Below are positions 41,878 to 50,935 of a stretch of DNA of 64,000 nucleotides, one piece after another (the first letter of the stretch is position 1; every line of letters starts with the position of its first letter). The DNA comes from a bacterium (lineage in GTDB: Bacteria > Planctomycetota > UBA1135 > UBA2386). The notes beneath the pieces were generated by a model. That model saw only the letters and a list, made by a program, of their open reading frames with translations, did no database searches and was not told the DNA's origin. Position numbers and translations under genes: made by a program. Location: positions 24,950 to 88,949 of the forward strand of contig JAUILN010000011.1 of NCBI GenBank assembly GCA_030432695.1. The letters are read 5' to 3'.

Positions 41878-44169
41878 ATGCGCTGTGTGCTTCTCCTCGC
41901 CGCGGTCACGTTGGTGGCACCGCACCTCGATGCCCAACGCTACCCCGGCCAACGCACGTTCGGCACCGAGGACTACGTCGAATACGTCCCCGGCTCGCTG
42001 CCGATCCTGCTGACCGCCGGCCACGGCGGTGCCCTCGAGCCTGCCGAGATCCCAGACCGCAGCTACGGGGTCACCGTCCAGGACGGCCGCACCGAAGAGC
42101 TGGCTCGCGAACTGGCCGCCGAGCTCGCTGCGCGCACCGGCCGCTACCCGCACCTGGTGATCTCGCACCTGCACCGCAGCAAGCTCGATCCGAACCGCGA
42201 GATCGTCGAGGCGGCGCAGGGCGATCCGCGCGCCGAGCGGGCGTGGCGCGAGTTCCACGCGTACGTCGACTTCGCCACCAGCGTGATCGAGACCGACTGG
42301 GGCGGCGGCGTCTACCTCGACCTGCACGGGCACGGCCACGCGATCGCCCGCATCGAGTGGGGCTACGCGCTGGACGGTGCCGACCTGTCGCGTTCCGACA
42401 CAGCGCTCGACGCGGCTGCCTACGTGGATCTGGCCACGGTGAAGCACGCGGCCACACTGCCGGGCGCGCGCCTGTCGCAGGTGATCCGCGGCCCGTTCAG
42501 CTTCGGCACCTGGATGCACGGCCTCGGCTACCCGGGCGTGCCGAGCGCTGCGATCCCGAGTCCGGGGAGCGATCCGTACTTCACCGGTGGCTACAACGTG
42601 CGCCGCCACGGTTCGCGCGATGGCGGCACCGTCGACGCGGTACAGATCGAGTTCCAGAGCGACCTGCGGCGGGTGGTCGCCCTGCGCCGCGCGATGATCC
42701 CGCGACTGGCCGACACGATCTCCGTGTGGCTCGATCGCCACCTCGGGATCGACCCCGCCGCCGATCCCCGGATCCGGGTCGAGACGGTCGTCGGCGTCGC
42801 CCACGAGCGTGGTGGACCGGCGCTGCTCCGACTGCACAGGTCCGGCGACGTGTCGGCCGCACGCACCGTGCTCTGGTCGGTGCGTGGCACCGCGGCACAA
42901 GGTCTCGACGTGCGCGCGCTGCCCACCAGTGTCACGTTCCCCGCCGGTCGCGCGACGGTCGACATCGAGGTGCAGGCGCTCGCCGACGGACTCGACGAAG
43001 GCGACGAGACCCTCGCCGTGCATCTGTTCGGCGGACCCGAGATCGGCTGGCCGGCGCACGCCGAGGTGGTGGTCCGCGATGCGGGCGACGATCCCGGCCT
43101 CGCACTCGACGCCCCGCTCGATCTGCTGCAGGGCAGCGGCACGCCCGACGCCGGCCCCCGCGGCACGCGCATCGACCTGCTGCCTTCGGCCACCAACGGT
43201 CCGACGCCCACCACCGGCGCGGACGACGGCGCGCTGGCCTTCGACGGTCTCGACGACGGCCTCGACGTGTACCTCACCGACTTCGCGCCCGCGGAGTCGT
43301 TCACGCTGTCGTTCTGGTTCCGCACCCCGGCACCGACGCCCGGCCAGGCCGGCTTCAGGTACATCGTCTCCAACCACATCGTCGGCCAGCCGTCGTCGCT
43401 GAACGTGTACGTGGACGAGGACTCCCAGACGCTGCGCACCGCGCTGTCGTTCCAGAACGACCGGACGCCGCTGGAGCATCTCGACGTCGCCGCAGCGGCA
43501 TACCTCGATGACAGGTGGCACCACTACGCACTGGTTGCGAGACCGACCGGACTCTCGCAGGTGTTCCTCGACGGCGCACCAGTGCGCGAGAACGTGCACT
43601 CCGGCGACCGCTTCGATCCGGTGAATCGTCTGTTCGTCGGCGGCCGCGTCGACCGCAACCCGAACCGGTTCTTCCCCGGCGCCCTCGACGAACTCCGGAT
43701 CCACGAGCGTGCGCTGAGCGCGGCCGAGATCGGGAACCTGTTCGCACTGCGCCGCGCAGCTCTCGCCGACTACGGCAGCGGCTGCCCCACCGGCCGCGCT
43801 CCGACCCTCACGGCGGAAGGCCGGCCGGAGATCGGTGCCACGTTCGACGTCGCGCTGCACACCACCGCCGGGCGCACCGTATTCCTCGGCCTCGGCCTCC
43901 GCACCGACCTCTGGCAAGGCCGCCTGCTGCCCTTCGACCTGACCGCGCTCGGCGCCCCGGCCTGCCTGCTCCTGCAGGACCTCGTCGATGCGCCGGGCGG
44001 CGTGACCGATGCGCTCGGATCCTTGCGATTCACCCTGGCCGTGCCTTCCGAGCCTGCAATGCGCGGCCGATCGCTCTACCTTCAGGGTCTCGTGCTCGAT
44101 CCCGGCGCCAACGCGCTGGGACTCGCCCTGACCCAGGGGATCGCCGCCCGCCTCGGCGGCAGTCGGTGA
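41878..44169 (+). CDS. Secreted N-formylglutamate amidohydrolase-like protein with Calx-beta, LamG and lineage C-terminal module
   Basis: 763 residues with signal peptide 1-19 (CVLLLAAVTLVAPHLDA). Residues 38-280 follow the N-formylglutamate amidohydrolase fold: LLTAGHGGALEPAEIPDR (H49), YPHLVISHLHRSKLDPNRE at 90-108, and VYLDLHGHGH at 145-154, the zinc-type His cluster of that hydrolase family. Residues about 290-400 look like a Calx-beta domain (VTFPAGRATVDIEVQALADG, DEGDETLAVHL), residues 440-610 are a LamG jelly roll (FTLSFWFRT, HHYALVAR, GALDELRIHERALSAAEI), and 633-763 carry the shared C-terminal module (GSGCPTG to LYLQGLVLDPGANALGL). The intracellular parent family deformylates histidine-degradation intermediates; in an exported multidomain form a different amide or ester substrate is likely. 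Confidence 0.8.
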   Translation: MRCVLLLAAVTLVAPHLDAQRYPGQRTFGTEDYVEYVPGSLPILLTAGHGGALEPAEIPDRSYGVTVQDGRTEELARELAAELAARTGRYPHLVISHLHRSKLDPNREIVEAAQGDPRAERAWREFHAYVDFATSVIETDWGGGVYLDLHGHGHAIARIEWGYALDGADLSRSDTALDAAAYVDLATVKHAATLPGARLSQVIRGPFSFGTWMHGLGYPGVPSAAIPSPGSDPYFTGGYNVRRHGSRDGGTVDAVQIEFQSDLRRVVALRRAMIPRLADTISVWLDRHLGIDPAADPRIRVETVVGVAHERGGPALLRLHRSGDVSAARTVLWSVRGTAAQGLDVRALPTSVTFPAGRATVDIEVQALADGLDEGDETLAVHLFGGPEIGWPAHAEVVVRDAGDDPGLALDAPLDLLQGSGTPDAGPRGTRIDLLPSATNGPTPTTGADDGALAFDGLDDGLDVYLTDFAPAESFTLSFWFRTPAPTPGQAGFRYIVSNHIVGQPSSLNVYVDEDSQTLRTALSFQNDRTPLEHLDVAAAAYLDDRWHHYALVARPTGLSQVFLDGAPVRENVHSGDRFDPVNRLFVGGRVDRNPNRFFPGALDELRIHERALSAAEIGNLFALRRAALADYGSGCPTGRAPTLTAEGRPEIGATFDVALHTTAGRTVFLGLGLRTDLWQGRLLPFDLTALGAPACLLLQDLVDAPGGVTDALGSLRFTLAVPSEPAMRGRSLYLQGLVLDPGANALGLALTQGIAARLGGSR

Positions 44170-44195
44170 GCCCCGCTTCGCTCTCGGAAACCGTC

Positions 44196-45626
44196 ATGCG
44201 ACACACCCTCGTCACGCTCGCCGCAGGCCTCGCCGCAGCACCTTTCGCCGCAGCACAGCACTCGCTGATCGTCTCCCCCGACGCCGACTTCGTGATCCGC
44301 GGCCTGCCCGGCACCAGTGCGCTCGGCGCGGTCGACGACCAGGAGTCGATCCTGGTCACCCCCGACGCGCAGAACCCGTACGAGGCCCGGCCGTTCCGGA
44401 CCTTCTCGGTCATCAACACGATGCACGGCGACGGCGACCTCGACGGCGACCTGAACGACACCGACAAGTACGGCGACCTCAACTGCCTGTTCGTCAAGAA
44501 CCGTCTGCCCAACCCGGACACGGGTCCGTTCGAGCCGGGCAACCTGTACATGTCGTGCTCCTTCAACACGACCGCGGCGGTGGCGACGGCCAACAGTGGA
44601 GTCGTGACGGTCCGCGACGGCGACGTCTGGCGGGCCCGCAACGGCACGCTGGAGTTCTTCATCACCGAGACGCAGATCCTCGACGCGCTCGGGGACTCCA
44701 CCGCCGACATCGACATCGACGGCATGTGCCAGGACCAGATGGGCTCGCTCTGGTTCACGTTCTGGGACGCGACCAACAGCGTCGCCGGCGGCTCGCTGCT
44801 CGACGGCGACCTCATGCACATTCCGGCCTCGGCGATCTCCTACGATGCGAACGGCAACGTCCAGTCGGTGCTGTTCGGCTCGGCGGTGCTGTGGGCCTCG
44901 GAGAGCCAGATGGATGCGCTCGCCGCGAACTCCGGCACGTTCCGCCAGGACGGCACCGCGGTGACCCGCGCCGGCGACCTGTCGGGCCTGAACATCGACG
45001 TCGGCCCGGGCGCCTGGCAGAGCCCGCAGGACCCGAACCTCATCGGCCCCAACCTGATCTTCACGTCGAACTTCCTGGAGAACTTCGACAACATCTGGAC
45101 CACCGCGAACGCCGGCTCCGCGGCGGTCATCAACGGCGTGACGATGGGCTACACCAGCGGCCCCGCCGACGGCAGCAAGCTCGGCATCGGCCAGCTGGCC
45201 TCGGGGCAGGACGCGATCAACGCGATGGTCGTGGTGCCGGCGCAGACCGGCTGGATCGCCGTCGACTCGCCGCTCGCCGGTGGATCCTCGCAGGGCCAGT
45301 TCACCCTGGAGTTCGGCCGCCTCGAGCCCAACTCTCCGCTCGGCGTGCTGGTCTCGCTCTGGTCGATGGACCTTCCCGGCGGGTTCGTTCCCGCGGTTCC
45401 GCTGCCGAGCACCATCGGACTCGTCGGCGGCAACCCGTGGCTGGAGGCGCTCAACCCCCAGGTCGCGTTCACGATCATGGCAGACGCCAACGGCTACGCG
45501 ACGCTGCAGTTGCCCGACCCGGGCACGGTGACCCCAGGCGTGGATCTGATCATCCAGGGCGTCGGCCAGGCGTTCGGCAACGGCGGCAATTTCTCGGCCA
45601 CCGGCACCGCCAGCGTCACCTTCTGA
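44196..45626 (+). CDS. Secreted protein of unknown function
   Basis: 476 residues, ATG at 44196, signal peptide LVTLAAGLAAAPFAAAQ. The mature part opens with YEARPFRTFSVINTMHG and an Asp-rich loop (GDGDLDGDLNDTDKYGDLNC) like a calcium site, followed by beta strands and Trp-containing blocks (MGSLWFTFWDATNSVAGG, GAWQSPQDPNLIGPNLIF). The tail ends VDLIIQGVGQAF, faintly similar to the shared C-terminal module. I do not recognise a family. It follows the amidohydrolase-like gene by 26 bp on the same strand and may be cotranscribed. Confidence 0.7.
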   Translation: MRHTLVTLAAGLAAAPFAAAQHSLIVSPDADFVIRGLPGTSALGAVDDQESILVTPDAQNPYEARPFRTFSVINTMHGDGDLDGDLNDTDKYGDLNCLFVKNRLPNPDTGPFEPGNLYMSCSFNTTAAVATANSGVVTVRDGDVWRARNGTLEFFITETQILDALGDSTADIDIDGMCQDQMGSLWFTFWDATNSVAGGSLLDGDLMHIPASAISYDANGNVQSVLFGSAVLWASESQMDALAANSGTFRQDGTAVTRAGDLSGLNIDVGPGAWQSPQDPNLIGPNLIFTSNFLENFDNIWTTANAGSAAVINGVTMGYTSGPADGSKLGIGQLASGQDAINAMVVVPAQTGWIAVDSPLAGGSSQGQFTLEFGRLEPNSPLGVLVSLWSMDLPGGFVPAVPLPSTIGLVGGNPWLEALNPQVAFTIMADANGYATLQLPDPGTVTPGVDLIIQGVGQAFGNGGNFSATGTASVTF

Positions 45627-45674
45627 TGCACGCATGGTGACGACCGCGGCAGCGGGTAGAGTCTCCGGTCCGCC

Positions 45675-47287
45675 ATGGACCTCGACCGCGCCCGCACCGA
45701 CCTCGAGACCCGCCTCGCGCCCGCTGCCGACGCGCTGAGTCAGCGCCGCGCGCGGGCCGGCTGGCACTACGGGCTCGCCGGCGGCACCCGCATGCTGCCG
45801 CGCCTCGCCGCAGTGCTCGCACTCGGCTTCCTCGGCGGCAGCTACGTGCTGGCCGAGCCGCCGTTCTCGGCGTGGCTCCTGCCGGTGTTCCTGGTGCTGG
45901 TCCCGCTGGCCGCGGCGCTGTCGTTCTTCCTGCAGCTGCGCCGCGACGGTCTCGACAGCTACGAGACTGCGCTGGTCCTCGACCGGAACAACCACACCGG
46001 CGACCGGCTGTCGACCGCGCTGGAGTTCGCCGGCGATGCGCGGCGCACGGCAGGGAGCGAGCGGAGTGCCGCGTTGGCGCGCGCCGCCGTGGAAGACGGG
46101 GTCCGCGCCGCGGCGTCGGTCGACCTGACCCGCACCGAGGCCGACTTCCCCGAGCGCCGGATCAGCTGGGCCTCGGCCGGTCTGGCGCTGATCATCGCGC
46201 TGGCACCCGCGGTGCTCGGACTCGCGAGTTCCGCAAACGGGCCGACGGCCGAGCCGGACGACAGCGTCGCGCAGGCCGATACCGGTGGCGACGAGGTGCG
46301 TGGCGACGACGCCGGCAGCAGCGACGCAGCCGACCCCTCGGCCGACGACGAGACCACACCGTCGCGGGAACTCGCGGCCCCGGCACGCGAGCCCGAACCG
46401 CGCGACGAACCGCGCGAGGAGCCGCGCGAGCCGGAGCAACCCGAAGAGCCGCCACCGTCCGAACGACGCAGCGCGGGTGGCGCGGGCGCCGGCGAATCCG
46501 CGCCCTCGGAGTCGGGCAGCCGCACGGCACCGAAGTCGGAGGCCGCCGAGTCCGCGGCGCAGGGTGCCGCGTCGTCGGCCGGCGCCGGCGGTGGTGGCCA
46601 GGGGGCCTCGCAGAGCGAGAACCCGCCCGAGCCCGACGAGAAGAAGCAGGAACCCAAGTCGCAGAACAACAAGCCGGCGGCGCGGCCGAGCGAGACCAAG
46701 CCCGGCGAGCCGGAGAAGAGCAGCGGCACGCCGAGCGGTCCCTCGCGCGGTGGCGGCCAGATGACCTCGGTCGCCAACGAGCGCAGCGGCCTCGACCGCG
46801 GGGTCGAGCGCGACGACGATGCCGAGACCGACGACGAAGAGGTCGAGGACGAGCGCGAGGAGTCCGAGCAGCGCGGCGGCGTGATGCCGATGACCCGCGA
46901 CCGGATGCAGCCGCCGAGCCGCGAGCTGTCGATCAGCGGCAACGGCCCGCCCGACGACGGCCGCGGTGGTCCGACCCCACCCAAGAAGTCGCGCGGCACC
47001 GCGTCGTTGGTGCTCGGCATCCGCCTGCCCGACCAGGTGCGCGGCCAGCCCAACCCCGGCACCGCCAAGACCACGCTCGAGCAGGTCCCACCGGTTCCGC
47101 AGGATGCCGCGGCCCGCGCAACCGCCGCGGCCACTTCCGACGGACCGTCCCCGAACCCACAGTCCGCGAGCCCGGCAGCGTCGACGCTCGCCGAGGTGGT
47201 GCGGCGCTACCACGCGAGCCTGCGTGGATCGCCTCCCGCCGAACAGGCCGCCGACGACGACACTCCTCGCCCAGGCGAATCGAACCG

Positions 47288-47291
<4 letters not shown>
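45675..47291 (+). CDS. Membrane protein with long disordered acidic/proline region, first gene of MoxR operon
   Basis: 538 residues, ATG at 45675. Two adjacent TM helices at about 41-60 (LPRLAAVLALGFLGGSYVLA) and 66-87, and a third at about 168-186 (ASAGLALIIALAPAVLGLA), surround a helical region with DSYETALVLDRNNHTGDRLSTAL. This resembles the N-terminus of DUF4175-type proteins that often precede MoxR genes. Residues 190-500 are low-complexity, rich in Glu, Pro, Ser, Gly and Arg (EPRDEPREEPREPEQPEEPP), and predicted disordered. The TGA overlaps the ATG of the MoxR gene. It may be the membrane partner on which the MoxR ATPase acts. Confidence 0.75.
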
Positions 47292-48306
<1,015 letters not shown>

Positions 48307-48310
<4 letters not shown>

Positions 48311-48419
48311 GAGGCTGCACGACGTCGGGCGAACCACATCACCGAGCCTCTCAGTTGCCCTTTGGCGGGCCCCTCCGGGCCCGCGCAGAGCGCGCGAGTC
48401 GATGAAGTGACGCGCTCTG
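48307..48419 (+). ncRNA. Structured spacer: three consecutive perfect hairpins
   Basis: Three perfect inverted repeats follow each other: CTGAGAGGCT (48307-48316) with AGCCTCTCAG (48345-48354), 28-nt loop; GCGGGCCC (48365-48372) with GGGCCCGC (48377-48384), 4-nt loop CTCC; CAGAGCGCG (48386-48394) with CGCGCTCTG (48411-48419), 16-nt loop. The first stem starts over the moxR stop codon. No T-tract follows any stem. The set may be an mRNA processing or attenuation element within the operon, a terminator array, or a small mobile palindromic element; no independent RNA gene is claimed. Confidence 0.5.
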
Positions 48420-48452
48420 ATCCCCGCGCTCCGAACCGCCGGCCACCTCTCC

Positions 48453-49385
48453 ATGGCGCGTAGCCGCACCGAGATCTTCGACCCGTCCTTCGTCCGCTCG
48501 CTGGAAGGCCTGCGGATCCTCGCACCGCGCGTCCAGGCCGGTGGACGCCTCGCCGAACAGCGCAGCCGCGCCCGCGGCGCCGGCGTGGAGTTCACCGACG
48601 TCCGGCCCTACGTGCCGGGCGACGACTTCCGCGCGGTGGACTGGCACCTCTACCAGCGCCTCGACAAGGTGTTCCTGCGGCTGTTCCTCGAGGACGAGGA
48701 CCTGCCGGTGCACGTGCTGCTCGACGAGTCGGCCAGCATGGCGACACCGCCGGCCGGACTCAGCGAGCCGGTCGACAAGCACACCACCGCGCTGCAGGCC
48801 GTCGCGGCCCTGGCCTACGTCGCCGCCCACCACCTCGACCGGGTCACCGTGCACCCCTTCGCCGGCGAACCGCGCACGCCCCTGCGCGGAGTGACCGGCC
48901 GTGCCGCATTCCAGCGCTTGCTCGCCTGGCTCGCCGACCGCCCGGCAGTAGAAGGTGCGGGCACCGATCTGGTGAAGGCGCTGCGCCACTTGTCCGGCCG
49001 CCGCCTGCGCCGCGGTCTGTGCATCGTGGTCTCCGACTTCCTCGATCCCGAAGGCCCCGCAGCGGTGGTGAACGCGCTGAAGAGCCTGCGCCACGACCTG
49101 CTGCTGATCCGCGTGGTCCACCCCGGCGAGATCCGGCCCAAGCTGCAGGGCGAGGTCGAGGTGGTCGACTCCGAGACCGGCGAGAGCATGTCGGTGCACG
49201 TCGACGACACGCTGCTCGGTCGCTACGAGGCGGCCTACCGCGAGTTCGAGACGCAACTCACCGACCTGGCACGGAGTCGGCGCGGCGGCTACCTCGCGGT
49301 GCGCACCGACCAACCGACGCTGCCGCAGATCGCCACGTTGTTCCAGCAGAGCGCGCATCGCGGCGCGGGAGTCTACGAGACGTGA
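48453..49385 (+). CDS. DUF58 protein with intact vWA-type metal site
   Basis: 310 residues, ATG at 48453 after a GC-rich leader. Residues 45-65 contain the DUF58 hallmark (TDVRPYVPGDDFRAVDWH), and LLDESASM at 89-96 gives the D-x-S-x-S of a von Willebrand A metal site (D91, S93, S95), so the MIDAS is intact. Later vWA features: GTDLVKALRHL and LCIVVSDFLD. The protein is soluble and partners MoxR ATPases in assembly or regulation of membrane complexes. The next gene starts within its stop codon region (overlap of GTG and TGA), so the pair is coupled. Confidence 0.92.
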   Translation: MARSRTEIFDPSFVRSLEGLRILAPRVQAGGRLAEQRSRARGAGVEFTDVRPYVPGDDFRAVDWHLYQRLDKVFLRLFLEDEDLPVHVLLDESASMATPPAGLSEPVDKHTTALQAVAALAYVAAHHLDRVTVHPFAGEPRTPLRGVTGRAAFQRLLAWLADRPAVEGAGTDLVKALRHLSGRRLRRGLCIVVSDFLDPEGPAAVVNALKSLRHDLLLIRVVHPGEIRPKLQGEVEVVDSETGESMSVHVDDTLLGRYEAAYREFETQLTDLARSRRGGYLAVRTDQPTLPQIATLFQQSAHRGAGVYET

Positions 49386-50896
49386 ACCTCGAACTGCTCT
49401 CCCCCGCGGCACTCGGTGCGGCACTCGCAGCCCTCGCCGCCGGCGTCCTCGGCCTGCACCTGTTGCGCGTGCGCCTGCGCCGGGTCACGGTCGACAGCCT
49501 GCTGTTCTTCCGGATGGTCGGTGAGGTCCAGCGACCGCGGGTCCTCGGCGGGCGGCCGGCACGCTGGGCGTCGCTGCTGCTGCTCCTGCTGGCGGTCGCC
49601 GCCCTGGCGCTGGCCGCGGCGCGACCGGTGGACCGCGGCGGCGACGGCCCCTCGCAGGTGCTGGTCGTCGACTGGACCCGCGCCGACGACGCCTTGGTCG
49701 AGCGTGCCACCGCACTGGCCGAGCACGGGCTCGGTCCCGACGGCCGCGTGCTGGCCTTCGCCGAGCGGTGCTGGACGGTGCTGGATGCCGGCGAGCCGCC
49801 GCATCTCCTCGACGCGCGACTGGACGCCACCGAGGCCGGCGGCAGCGCGGCACACCTCTGGAACGCGCTCGAGGTGGCCCGCACCGGTCTCGACGCCGCC
49901 GACCGGATCGTGGTCCTGGGCGGGCCCGAGGAACTCCCCAGCGAACTCGCCGGCATCCCGCTGGTCCGCGAACTGCCCTTCGCCGACGCACCGGCCCGTC
50001 CTCGGATCTGCCGCGTGATGCTGGATCCGCGCGACGGCCTGCACGAGGTCGTCGACGTCGCGACCGGCGGAGCCGCGCTGGAGGTCCGCCTGCTCGTCGA
50101 CGGCGAGGTGGCCGCCACGCAGCGGGTCGCCTCCGAACCGCGCGGCGCGACGCGGGTCCGACTCGGCCCTCTCCCCGAGACCGCGTGCACGGTGCGCATC
50201 GAACTCGGCGACGAACCCGCAGGCGGCCTCGACGCGCTCGAACGCACCGAAGTCGATCGTTCGCCGATTCCGGTGCTCGTCGCCGACGGTCTGCCCACGG
50301 CGATCACGCGCGCCATCACCGCCGATCCCCGACTGACCGTCGCCGACCCGGACGACGCGCGCGCCGCACTGGCCGTCGCTGCGACCGCGCACCCCGAGCT
50401 GCCGACGCTGGTCCTCGTGACCGGCACCGAGCCCGACCTCGACCGACAGCCTCGCTCAACCAGAGACTGCCCGCTGCCGCTGTCGCTCCGTGATCGTCAG
50501 ACCAGGGCCCCCGCGTTCACCGCGAGCGACGACGAGCACGTCTGGATCGAGGACTGCGCGCAGGGCGCCGCACTGCTGACTGCGCGCAACGAGGACACCG
50601 CACCGCGAAGTATCCGCCTCGCCGCCTGGCTCCTCGACGACGACGCCCACCGCGACGTGCCGGTCTTGGTCAGCGGCTCGCTGCGCTGGCTGGCCGGCGT
50701 CCTCGAGTCGAAGCCGAGCACTCCACGGTTCTCCGCAGCTCCCGTCGAGCCGACCGACGAGAGCGGACTCGCGACCGCCGACGCGGACGCACCCTCGTTC
50801 GACGACCCGACCGATCTCGGCCTCGCACTGCTCGCGCTGGCCCTCGCGCTGTTGGCCGCAGACACCTGGTGGTTCGGCCGCGGCCGGATGCCGTGA
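49382..50896 (+). CDS. BatA-like membrane protein with degenerate vWA domain
   Basis: 504 residues from GTG 49382. TM helices at about 8-28 (AALGAALAALAAGVLGLHLL) and 63-81 (ASLLLLLLAVAALALAA) give the N-terminal BatA pattern (PRVLGGRPARW between them). The following vWA core begins VLVVDWTRADD: the D-x-S-x-S metal site is changed to D-x-T-x-A, so metal binding is probably lost. The end carries a last TM helix (LGLALLALALALLAADTWWF). It closes the MoxR/DUF58 operon; the usual further BatB-like gene is absent, and the next gene is convergent. Confidence 0.85.
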   Translation: MNLELLSPAALGAALAALAAGVLGLHLLRVRLRRVTVDSLLFFRMVGEVQRPRVLGGRPARWASLLLLLLAVAALALAAARPVDRGGDGPSQVLVVDWTRADDALVERATALAEHGLGPDGRVLAFAERCWTVLDAGEPPHLLDARLDATEAGGSAAHLWNALEVARTGLDAADRIVVLGGPEELPSELAGIPLVRELPFADAPARPRICRVMLDPRDGLHEVVDVATGGAALEVRLLVDGEVAATQRVASEPRGATRVRLGPLPETACTVRIELGDEPAGGLDALERTEVDRSPIPVLVADGLPTAITRAITADPRLTVADPDDARAALAVAATAHPELPTLVLVTGTEPDLDRQPRSTRDCPLPLSLRDRQTRAPAFTASDDEHVWIEDCAQGAALLTARNEDTAPRSIRLAAWLLDDDAHRDVPVLVSGSLRWLAGVLESKPSTPRFSAAPVEPTDESGLATADADAPSFDDPTDLGLALLALALALLAADTWWFGRGRMP

Positions 50897-50935
50897 CGGA
50901 CCAACAGCTCGGATCCCTCGGCGTGCCCGACCAGG

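Noticed and set aside
44082..47213. 1043-codon open frame on the minus strand
   Set aside because: It runs opposite the secreted protein and MoxR-operon genes and its composition is that of antisense of GC-biased codons; no motif seen.
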